A stretch of 64,000 bases of DNA from Wuchereria bancrofti (taxonomy: Eukaryota; Nematoda; Chromadorea; Rhabditida; Onchocercidae), in the NCBI GenBank assembly GCA_005281725.1, contig SSBO01000009.1, positions 1,546,127 through 1,610,126 of the forward strand, read 5' to 3'. Below are positions 51,194 to 62,200 of this stretch, piece by piece. Made by a program: the position numbers and the translations under genes. The notes beneath the pieces were generated by a model. That model saw only the letters and a program-made list of their open reading frames with translations, ran no database searches and had not been told where the DNA came from. The first letter of the stretch is position 1. Every line of letters begins with the position of its first letter.

Positions 51194-51739
51194 CTACTTT
51201 TTTGAAATACTTGAATCGCCAAAAAATTTATCATCAAATGCATCAGCAAGAGCAATTAATTTGGCACCAATTTCTTTTATGGTTATGTTGTATTGATCTG
51301 AAATTTATTAGTGAGTGATGATGATGATTTAACAAATTAATGACGAATCTAACAAATTAATAATGATGATCCAATTTTTTCGTAATCATACATCAAATCT
51401 ACACCTTTTTATTTCAGAGATAAACGAATAAAAACTGAGATTTGATAAAGTTGAGTAATTAACATATAATTCATTAAAATGAACAGCGAGTTTCCTTTTT
51501 TTTTCCTCAACTTATAAAATAATTTCTCAGTTCGAAATCATACCTTTAATTTGAATAATTAAGTCTGCTACAGTTGTACATTTCATGGCTTCTTCCAAAT
51601 CCAAAGAAATTTCTCTACAAACTTTTACTTTTCTCCTTGTATTACGTTCATCATTTGATTTGGAAGGAAAACGATGAATGCGACTTGGCTTATTTTCATC
51701 TTTCTTCCTTGGATCAGTATTTTGGCCAAGTGAATGCAT
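51194..51739 (-). CDS. egl-1: EGL-1-like BH3-only cell-death activator
   Basis: BH3-only proteins start apoptosis by binding the Bcl-2 protein CED-9 and freeing CED-4. Minus-strand exons 51544-51739 and 51194-51297 join in phase 1 to 99 residues; C. elegans EGL-1 is about 106. Near the C-terminus lies EIGAKLIALADAFDD (residues 74-88), which lines up without gaps with EGL-1's EIGSKLAAMCDDFDA. All BH3 positions are kept: Ile75, Leu79, Leu82, the invariant Asp84 and Phe86. The rest is a basic, low-complexity N-terminus unlike EGL-1, as usual for BH3-only proteins, which share little else. The start is the first ATG after an in-frame upstream stop; an upstream non-coding exon is likely. A KEIG.KL...D.FD helix could arise by chance in a small protein, but motif, length and C-terminal location together are persuasive. 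Confidence 0.7.
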
Positions 51740-54160
51740 GTACCGTGAGAAATAATTATTCGGACTATTGTAAGCAATATCCGATGCCAATTGATGAAAT
51801 GATATTTACAGAATATGAAAATCTAGGAATGAAAATTGATTTGCTTCATAATTAAAGATTATTTTCTAATGATTTACAAGAATTAAAGTAAATGAAGTAA
51901 ATATACTTCATAAATCGTAAGTTGATTTTTCAGTTAATCCTGAAAACTTCTCGAAATTCAAGATTGCAAAAAAATTCATTTCAACCAACGAATTAACTTT
52001 TTCAATGGAAGTCTGAAAATAATGAAAAAAAAAAGTTCCTAATTGATAACATTTTTGTAGATTTTAATTTTAAATATATGTAACAAAAAAGTAGTATTAA
52101 TCCTATAACTTACAGTAATTGCCCAACAACAGGTTATCCACCAGAATATCCTCACATATGCTTAAATTTCGATATGTCATTATGGGCGGTTCTATTTCGC
52201 GCAATTAGATTACCGTTAGTCTCATCATAATTAATGAGCTAATTATGCTGATCTGTTTTAATTGCCTGTAATTATAGTAGGAATGAGATTTCTTGAGGTA
52301 AAAACATGAATATGGAGGAAGCTAAGAAAATATGGGTATTATTGAGTTAAAAGTTTTAATTTTAGCTTTGTAAAGAACGAAGTAGCTTAGTGAAATTTCA
52401 ATTTTCTTAAGATAAAATTAAGTATAATATTTGTTAAATTTATTTCATTTTTTAAAAGAAAACCACCCATAAATAATTCATATGTTTCAACTTTTACAAA
52501 AAATAAAATAAGTTGTAAAAATAGGTTTGCTACAAATGACTACGAACTTTACTGTTCAGTTTATCTGAGCAACGATAACTAACAACAAAATTGGTAATAA
52601 AATTTGTAACAAAATTGGTAATAAAAGTGGAAAACTCTGATATTAGTTGTTGCCTAAGAAATCTTAAATGTAATGAAATAAATAAGAGACCTTCACGTAC
52701 GTTACGGCGTTAAACCAATTTTTCAAGAAGTCAGACGGAATTCCTTAATTCCGTATGATTTCTTAATGATTTCTATTATATCGAATTTTTTTCAGAATTG
52801 ATATCAATTCAAAAGAATTCAATAATTCATGTCCGAACAAAATTAATGCCTGGTACTTGAAAGTTAAAATCCGTCACAGCATACTTTTATAATTATAAAA
52901 TTTATTTTGTAGATCTTAGATATTGTAATGTTTACCAGAACTTTAAAAAACATTTTTCCTTTTCTTTTAAACAGCATTTCAAAATCACTGATTTGTGCTT
53001 TATATGGTCCAAAAAAAAAAACTACTGTTGTATGTTGACCTTCGACCTTTTGACATGAATTAACATTCTCTATAAGGGGTCATTCGTGAAAGATTGTGTA
53101 GGATATAAACACGAAGTGGTCATTACCTCAACAACATGTGCAACCAATAAACTCATGGATCATAACCTTCTTTCTCAAACATTTATAAGAAACAGCTGTT
53201 GTCAGTGGAATATTGTGACATCTTCTGGATTTGATAATTTTGTCAGCTGTTTTCAATTACCTTTAAAATCTCAAATTCAATCTTTTTTTTTTCTTTTTTT
53301 GCCCCAAAATTAAGAGCACAGTAACCAACAACTTTTTGTTAAATTCTTTGCAAGAAATCAATTCATAAATCATTGAATGAGATGAAGATTGTATGAACAA
53401 AGTTTTGAAGCTTTTAGTTCAGTTTATTAAATTAGAGTAAAGTTTATTACAGAATTGTCTTAACTTAATTCTGCAATTCTTATTCAGATAAGTTCCATTG
53501 ATATAATGCGACAAGCGCTCATTTTTGCTTGTACTTTTTCATACCAGAAGCTTTAACGTCAATTTTATAATTTGGGATAAAATTCTGTTAACTGTTTTAA
53601 TTTGAGTTCATCAGTCACATAATAAGACAAATAAAATTATTTGAGGCACAAATTCAGTACCTGTGCAACATATTCAGAATAATAGTGAAGAATAGAACAT
53701 TTTTCATATTCACAACACTTTTTAAATTGTCAATTTGAAAAATACAAAACTTGCGGAAGTGAAATTATGCTCTTTAGCTCTTAAGATTTTGCCTTGATTT
53801 CTTCAATTAATACTTTAAATGAAAAACTTTTGCATTATTCCTATACTCCTTCATCGGAAATCAAACTTCGATTAATAAACAGATTTTGTCCAAATATCAA
53901 ATAATTTTTATTTCAAATTTAATTCTATACATTTAAGTCATGCTTGCTTTATACTAAACATTAAAATCATTGGATAATAACATACTTTCAAAGCCAATAA
54001 CTTATCACCTTCAAAGTCAATAACTTGTCACAGTATCCTTAACATTAAACATTACATTTCCGCTGCATATTAGAAGCTTTTCTATGTTAGCAAACTTGAC
54101 AATTGAGTTTTAAAAGAATTTAAATTTAAATTCAGATTTAGAAACAAAAACTTCCCAAAA
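51740..54160. other. Non-coding stretch upstream of the BH3-only gene
   Basis: Probably holds the promoter of the minus-strand BH3-only gene. Direct repeats: ACAAAATTGGTAATAAAA twice near 52587-52626, and a 23-base TTCAAAG.CAATAACTT.TCAC unit twice near 53988-54031. An open stretch at 53086-53313 has no coding support. Confidence 0.5.
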
Positions 54161-54169
54161 ATTTGGAAA

Positions 54170-54345
54170 CAATTTGTTCCCTCCCACCCCCACCCCTCTA
54201 CGGCTCAGTTTTGACGCCTACCTACCCGAAGTTGATTTTTCAGTACTTTACGGATGGACGCGCAATACGGCACGTGATTGCGTGACATGGCACGTGTTTT
54301 TAGGGGTAGATGCGGGTAGGGTTGTTGGTGTGCGGCGTGTCAAAA
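54170..54345. promoter_or_regulatory. GC-rich island with two CACGTG E-boxes, upstream of the SUMO E1 gene
   Basis: An abrupt rise in GC in AT-rich surroundings, about 220-390 bases before the AOS1 start. It contains a C-rich block (CCCTCCCACCCCCACCCC) and two identical GGCACGTG words at 54269-54276 and 54289-54296, exactly 20 bases apart. CACGTG is the classic bHLH E-box. The open frame through it is not supported as coding. Confidence 0.5.
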
Positions 54346-54560
54346 ATAGATGTAAGCATTTGAAAGTAATATCTTAAATAATATTTGTTGTTTCTACTTG
54401 TGTTTAAATAATGTATTTGTGAGAGAGAGAAGGATAGATTGAGTTGAAATGTTGCAGTGAAAAGTTTACATTGTACAAATCCAAGTGAGTTTCGATTTTC
54501 AAATTTTCTAGCATTATTTTTTCCTTCCTAGCAATACAGCGAATAGGACTACTTCAAAAG

Positions 54561-57500
54561 ATGTCGTCAACGAATTCCAGCAAGTTTACAGCCGCAAATA
54601 CATATACAATCAGTGAGGATGAGAAAGCTGTTTACGATCGACAGATACGTTTGTGGGGTTTGGAAACTCAGAATAGGTTAGTTCTTCAAAAATCAATCTT
54701 TTCATTTTCAGAAAAAACTGATTCATTATAACTGAAGAATTGATTAATTAATTTTTCAAGAAATAGACATTTTATTTTAACCTGTAAAAGATTAGCTCAG
54801 CGTTTCTTTTTTTCTTTTCTGATTTCGTGTGCTTTTATCATAGAAAAACAAATTTTGACGAAAATGGAATTTGACGCAATTAAACTTTGGGATGAATCTT
54901 TGGGATCTTTTCTTTCGTAATGAGCTGTCCAACAGTTGTTTTTCCGTCATTCTCAAAATCGTGTAAGCGATGTGACAATTTTTTCGACGAGTAAGAAGGA
55001 ATATTCAAATAAATGACTGGAAGCGGGTTATAAGAAGTCGTTTTGGGGCATTATTAACAGGTTTCCTTCATATTAACTTCAGAAAAGCAGTAATTCGTCT
55101 GAGCTATTGTTTGAAAATTATCGGAAATAATAGGTTCAGTTGGATTCAAACATTTATAGGTTACGCAGTTCGACAGTATTAGTCGCTGGTTTATCAGGAT
55201 GTGGAAGTGAAGTTTCAAAGAATTTAATGTTAACGGGATTGAAATCGCTAACGTTACTGGATAATAAAACAGTAAGTGCCGGTTGATTTGTTTAAAGAAA
55301 TATGTGAATGTTGTGCAAATTTATGAGTATTAAGCCTAATTTCCTAGCTTCAAAATCTATTTGTAATCATTTCGAATACGTGCGAATATGAAATTTGGAT
55401 ACCTGCTTGGTTGAATGAAAATTAATTTAGTTATTATTCCAACAATGTTTTTAATTTAGATTTGTGCGGATGATTACTGTAGTCAGTTTTTGTTGCAACG
55501 TGGCAGTGAAGGCAAAAATGTATGTTCTTAAGACATAAATTGGTCAAACTAAGTGTAAAAATTTAGTTCGCATGTTTTTTCTCGGTAATGAAGTTCAACT
55601 TTAAAATCTGTGGATAGTAATTTCAGTTGTATGCTTTTTGACACATCAATTTAGCAGTTAGTGTACTGAATTGTACTAGATTTTTTTTTAGTAAGACTTT
55701 TTGCAGATTATTTCATTATTTCTCACCACAATTTTATTAAAATTTGTTATAACTTTTCCATTACCTGCTGTGGATATAGTCAATAACTCATATAATTCTC
55801 TTTTCGCCTCATATACCACATTCGGATTTTATGCACTGTTATTTTCCAGCGTGCTGAAGCATCACGGCAGAAATGTCAATTATTAAATCCAAATGTGGAA
55901 TTACATGTGGATACGGGTGATATTTCCGAAAAAGATGAAAAGTTCTTCACTAATTTCGATTTAATTATTTTGGTTGATCAAAAATACGCCGTCATTAATC
56001 AAATCAATAAAATATGTCGGAATGCTAGAAAACCGTGCGATTTCGTTAACTTCTGTAACTTTATATTAGTTTTGAAGTGTCGGAATAGTTATAAATGAGC
56101 AGCGAATTACTAGTCCAAGCCAAGCAGAATTAGGAATAGTCCAAATCAGCAATAAGTGAAACGAAGTGATCTGATTCTTCATCTTATGTGTACCATTCAG
56201 ATGACCTTCTTTTGTATCGAATGGGTGTGACTGCAGGGACCATTTAACCTGCTTGTTTCTGACAGTACCATTTATTAGCGGAATATGTGGGTAAGCCAGA
56301 ATTTTTAAACAAATTTTGAATAACGATAACAGCAGGAGAGATAGTGTTTCTTTTTATTTATGGATATTTTTAAAAGTTAATTTTAGATTTATTGCTGGAG
56401 GCGTTTTTGGTTGGATAGGATACGCATTTTTCGACTTTACAGGCTGTTCATTTTTAGTGTAAGTTCATATATGTTGATATCTGAATACAAAACTGATAAG
56501 ATCATCTGTTGGGCTTCTTAGTGTTATACATTATACGTTCATCCATTAATCCAAATCAAATACCCGTGTTGCTCTTTACTCATTACAGAACTGATGCTTA
56601 TACGTTGTATAAATAATGCTTATTCTGACTAAATTGAGGATTAATGGATAATACCATTTATTAGCATGAAACATGAATTTTAGGACTGTGCCAAAAGTAA
56701 GGACAGGCGATATACTGGAAGATGACTCTGTGGGGGACCATTCTTCACCAGCAAAGAAACGAAGAATTGGCAGTGAAGTAGAAAATGGAAAAGGAGGAGA
56801 GGAAAATAAAACATCAGTGAATGTTGTGCTGGATGATGATGAAAAAGTGCACATGGTAACTTTCTAAAATATGATGTCTATATTACGTTTGAAAATGAAC
56901 ATAAAATTAAAACTTTAGATTTTCTAAGGTTCGCATATGTCAATGCTACCAATTGCATATTGTAAAATTGCTCTAGTTGAATTTGAGATTTTGTAAATTA
57001 ATTAAAAGGACCTTATTTTGCTTTTACATTCTAACTACTTCCAGACATTCTCATACCCATTGTGGGACGATGCATGGAATGTCGACTGGACTCATAAAAG
57101 ACTCATTCGTAAGGCAAAACAAATTTTGCCTCGATCATATTTCCCAGTCCGAGGTATTTCTTCATGTACTAATGTACTGTGGTAGAATTTTACTTCAAAC
57201 AAGAATTTGTTTTGTTGCAGATTTTTCCTTTTACTTTTAAATCTTTAATACCGAATTATGTGAGGCAGTTGAATCCAGAAAAATGTGGCAATTTCTGCAG
57301 ATAAACATGTAATAACTCAGACATAGGAAATATCCATGAAAATACTTTTTTCTAGTTATGCTTCGACTACAAGATAGCAATGATACTGTGGAGCAAGAGA
57401 AATTCATAGAAATGTGGAAGAAAGAATTGGAGCAGTGCAATCATATGCTTGATGACGAATATTTCAACGTCAAATATTTTTCGCAGTTAGCGGAATTTGA

Positions 57501-58326
57501 TTTTTTAAATAACAGCTGTGGTTAAAAATTGAAACGTTTTCCTCTTATTCATTAGATTGTCGTGGATAATTTTTCTTTTTACAAAAAATTAGGCTTAAAG
57601 TTATTTCAGTTTTGTTGGTCCACAACTGAGCCCGACATGTGCTATCGTTGGGGCACATATAGCACAGGAAGCAATAAAGGTTTTTTCTTTTTTCATTTGG
57701 ATCTTTTCGCTGCTGTGTTGAACTGAACACTGAAATCCAATTAAATACTAACAAGTGCTGTTTCAAAATGTATTCGAATATGACAGTTTAACGAAAGGAT
57801 TGTCTGACTGTTCACATTGCAGTTCCCATTTATTACTGAATAATATAATACAAGCAAAGGTGGGCTTTCAGGAAGGGATATTTTAACCTTCAAAATTTGC
57901 TCAGTTGAAATTATCTTTGTTACTTATCGAGTGTTGAAAACTGCTCTTTGGACTGCTGAACGAGAGCTGGCTAATAGCAATGTCGAAAAGGCAAAGACAG
58001 AAACTTGTTTATCTTCGACATAATCTAGTAGTTATACTTTTACAGTGTTACAAGGTCGAATTTCATTAGAAATTGAAATTATTATTAAGACTGCTTCTAC
58101 ATTTTCGCGAACAGATTTTCAGAAGTTTAAGTTTATAGCACTTACTTCTTTAAAAAAAATCAAGTTTCTCTATAAAAAAAAATACTTCTTTAAACTTCTT
58201 GAATTACTTCTTTAAAAAATCAAGTTTTAGGCACTTTCACAAAAGGATGATCCTCTTCGAAATGTGTTCTTTTATTCAGCAATTGATACCAGTGGTATTG
58301 TTTGCCATTTGCCACCGATTACATAA
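54561..58326 (+). CDS. aos-1: SUMO-activating enzyme subunit 1 (AOS1/SAE1)
   Basis: The AOS1 half of the AOS1-UBA2 dimer, which adenylates SUMO with ATP before thioester transfer to UBA2. Exons 54561-54676, 55160-55271, 55460-55519, 55850-56034, 56387-56458, 56684-56855, 57045-57153, 57356-57485, 57610-57679 and 58231-58326 give 373 residues; human SAE1 has 346. Seen: the E1-type opening YDRQIRLWGLETQNRLR, the nucleotide loop GLSGCGSE at about 49-56, RAEASRQKCQLLNPNV, FIAGGVFGWIGYAF, a variable acidic/basic loop with KKRR, then FVGPQLSPTCAIVGAHIAQE and a final ALSQKDDPLRN like human ALSQRDPPHNN. No catalytic Cys domain is present, as expected for this subunit. An acceptor-like TTCCTAG lies 29 bases before the ATG. 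The midasin gene follows 926 bases downstream on the same strand. Confidence 0.93.
58142..58230 (+). repeat. Direct repeat beside the last AOS1 acceptor
   Basis: ACTTCTTTAAAAAA.ATCAAGTTT occurs at about 58143-58168 and again at about 58206-58228, the second copy forming the acceptor region of the last intron. A third partial copy lies between them. Confidence 0.75.
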
Positions 58327-59243
58327 TTTAATTTAATGTCATTTGGTTTTGATTACTAAATTAATGAACTCTTTATGATTGATCTCACAATATATTTCTT
58401 TTTTTCTCTTTTTAATACCATTATTGTTGTGTTAACTCGTTGACGAAATTTATGAATGTTTTGTGTTTCCAGCTGTTCCTTTTCGGAGACCATCCACATT
58501 ATTATTCGCTAAATCAATTTATTTTCTTTATTTACAAATAATGGAAATATTTGAGTATTATATATTATGCCAATATCAGACAAACTGACACAAAAACTTA
58601 ATCTGCAAAATTGAAACAAAGTAATTTTATGAAACATGCAAGTTTTTGAGTTTTCAAAAAAATCTGAAAGGTGGAGCGGCAAAGCAATATTTTTAGAAAG
58701 CAGGAATGAAAGATATAGGCATTGCTGAGAGGATAAAACTGCGGTGTAGATTGCCACTTGCGCGCCGCAGTACATCTAAGTGAACCAGTGGTTGAGTTAA
58801 CTTGATGATTGGTTCCGGTTTTTTATTGTACTTTGCAGTTTTTGTTTTGTTAAATCTGGTATGCAAATGCCTTTCGTTTTCGTTTCTCTTTCCCGTCTCA
58901 CTTCATTTCTTATGTGGTATACTTTGTAAAAAAAATTACTTATTTTGTTAATTTGATAATTTGCTCAAATAAACATTCACCTTTTCATTAATGCCGAGTT
59001 ATATTAATATTGAATATATGATACATCAATGTGATTATATCTAAGAGGTGGAGGTAGTATTAAATCCCAAGTTAAGTGTTGGATTCATTTATCTAGATTT
59101 GAGTGTTTGTTGACAAATGTTGCTTGGCAAGCAAGCAAGAGATGAGCTATATGGCGTAGCCTCTTCCGCGCGAATTTGGCACTGACCAAAAGATTACGCA
59201 GAGATGTAAATTTGACGTATAGATCTGTATTTTTTCAATTCAG
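58327..59243. other. Intergenic spacer between AOS1 and midasin
   Basis: No supported exon. It holds the AOS1 3' end, with AATAAA near 58966, and the midasin promoter or leader region. The 59236-59243 TTCAATTCAG acceptor is eight bases before the midasin ATG. Confidence 0.5.
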
Positions 59244-59251
59244 GTAGGAGA

Positions 59252-62200
59252 ATGAAGGTGAAAAAGACAAGAAAGCAGAAGCGAAAGTTATTGCTTACCG
59301 ATGAAGTGGAAAACACAAAACCTGAGAAAATGATAAGAAGTAGGGAATCCAGTGAAGAGAACGAATCTGTGGCTGATTTTGTACCGGATACTATGCCTAC
59401 CAGAATTACTTATCGTGAACAGCTAGAGGTTGGCATCCGAAATCGCGTATTTGTCCTCCTACAAGTAAGTTTTCGAAACTGTTTTGTTATAAATACTTTT
59501 ACAAAATTTTGCTTATTGACTTTCCTTTACAATTTCAAAAGCAGAAAGGTTAATTAAAAATCTGAATGGTTATTTCGCAAGATTAATTTCAAGACTGGAA
59601 TTCAAAATATGGAATGTTATGTAAAACTTTTTCTTTTGCTTATGATTTTAATTACTTAACGGAAGAATGGAAATGGTAATGATTAGGCGATGGCAATAGT
59701 TGACGTACGTCAAACATTTAGTGTACAAATTATTGGCAGGATCAAAAGTAGTTGATGGAAGAGTTATGGCAGTAAAATAACATTTGAAACAATTTATCTT
59801 GCCAATTTCGCTCACATCAGATAATGTGTATTACCGAACTAACCCACTTCAGCAAATGAATTCATTATTGCGTAATTTGTTGGTGGTATAAAAATATGGT
59901 TTCTAATAATTCAGTCTATCTTGGAATCCTTTTCAGTTCTAAGTGAGCTAGTTTCTTTTCACACTATATCTCTTGCAAGAAGACCATTTAACTTTTTGTC
60001 GCTGAAAATTTAGGGTCCAATTGGTTGTGGTAAAACATCGATTGTAAAGGAAGTTGCACACAGTATGAAGTTACCATGTCGGACTATACAAATGGGTGAA
60101 CAAATCGATTCGAAAACTCTGTTCGGAATATTTCATTGCCTTGATGTACCTGGTGAATTTTGCTGGAAACAGAGCACCTTCACGAAGGTAAAATTCGTTT
60201 CTAATAAAATTACGGTTTGTTTTTGGCACAGATGCTGTTAGCTATTTGATAGATTATGTATGAGTCTTTACAAGATCAGAATCTCCTTTTTTCGTATTCC
60301 TTGTCAACAGAATCATCGGTGATTTTAATTGCTTGGGTTATAAATAAAAGCATTGATCTCAGCATAAATGTATTATGTAATTTATCCATTGACAAATACA
60401 TTATATATTTACTTCTACAAAAGAAATTTTAGTTATTCAAGAGTAGATTTAATGAGCGACTTCAGTGATAGGTTTTTTGTGGAGTAAAAAGGTTATCTGA
60501 CATATAGTTCGATACGGAATGCTGATGTAAATAACGAATTAATCGCAGGTTTCATGGTATAGAATGTCGGTTCTGTAAAATTAATTTTAATTAAATTTCA
60601 GTACATTCTTGATAAGGGAATCATACTTTTGGAAGATATCGATTGTGCTTCGGCCGATCTAATATCACAAATAATCAACTTATGTGATAGTCGCGAAGTA
60701 CGAGTAACTTCCGGTGAAACAATACGAATGCATAATGAAGCTTATATTGTTGCTACAATGAGGTCTGTTTTTTGATGCAAGATTATTAGAAATCGGTGAG
60801 TGTGGACATGTGACATAAACATTTCAATTAAAGAATAAAAGTTTTTCGAATCCCTAGGATTTTTTTTAAGATTCTGGAAAATTCTTTTTAAATTAGTCAC
60901 ATTACTAATAAAAATTAAAAAAAAGGATATCTAACATTTGATTCGGAAAATAATAAAATTAAGTTTTTAGATGTATAAGACAGGAAAGAAGTTTCCGATC
61001 AGCTGATGTTGAATTGTTGCTTAGTTCCGTACCTTTTGAAATTTCGCTGCCACCATTTTCAAATAGTGAACTTCATCGTGCTATTTGCATTTTATACAAA
61101 AGGGTTGCACCAATTGCTCAAAAACTGATTACGTTATTTGATGAATTTATCAACAACTCGGCTAATCAATTGAATGGAAGAAAATTAGGAGCAACGTAGG
61201 TTTCTTTAGTGAATTTAATTTGTTTTTAAAAGAAAAATGAAACTTATTTGAAAGCATTGTCAAAAACTAAGATGTTTTAACGGATTTCTACAGGGATTTA
61301 TTGAAAGCCTGTACACGTATCAATGATGTAATTGATTTGTCGGATCCGATAGCTGTTTTCCATGAATTGGTCGACTGTTGGGCAATTCATTGCCGCAGAC
61401 AGGAGGATGTTGTTGCATGTTCGGAAATAATTGCCAACAGTTTGTCCCTGAATCATGATCAACTAATGTATCAGTTGAACCTCCGGTTACCTGAAATTTC
61501 GGTGACACAAACCAGCATGAGATGTGGCCGAGTAAATCTGTCGAGGAATCAAATAGCGATAAAAGGAGAAAGGTAAAAATGTTGCGTTTTTCAAACAGTT
61601 ATTAGAATTTCAAAATGCAGGAAAAATTTGGTTTAGCAAATGTTATAACTAAATAGAGATATATAATAATCAGAGAATGAGAATATTCTTCAAAGGCAAG
61701 GAGTCAAAATAATAGAGCACGTAGATTATCTACGATTGAAATGAAGTGAGATATGTTAATACCACATGCATAGAAGTGATTGCAATTGACGTAGGGTTTG
61801 GATTAAACCAACAAAAAAATTTGAAACAAAGTTCATGGAAAATTACTTAAAGAAAAGAGATTTTTTTTATTGCATTCAAGTAAGAATATATTCAGTATGA
61901 GAACGTCCACCAGTAATCCAATAGTATAATCATTTGCTATGTTGTTCAGTGGATATATTATGCGATTAATTAGAACGAGCTAATTTTTGTCTCGAAAATT
62001 GAAATTTCAGCAAGGTTACTTGTTTTGGCATTACACGTAACGTATGTCAGCTACTGGAGCGGATAGCAGTTTGTGTAAGCCGAATGGAGCCAATATTGCT
62101 TGTTGGTGAAACTGGTGTTGGTAAAACAGCTATTATACAATTACTAGCTGATCGTATTGGCACCACTCTTCGAGTTGTTAATCTCAGTCAACATTCAGAT

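Noticed and set aside
53086..53313. 75-residue open frame
   Set aside because: No homology or splice support; ends in a poly-T artefact.
54174..54377. 67-residue open frame in the GC-rich island
   Set aside because: No acceptor, donor or homology; better explained as GC-rich promoter DNA where stops are rare.
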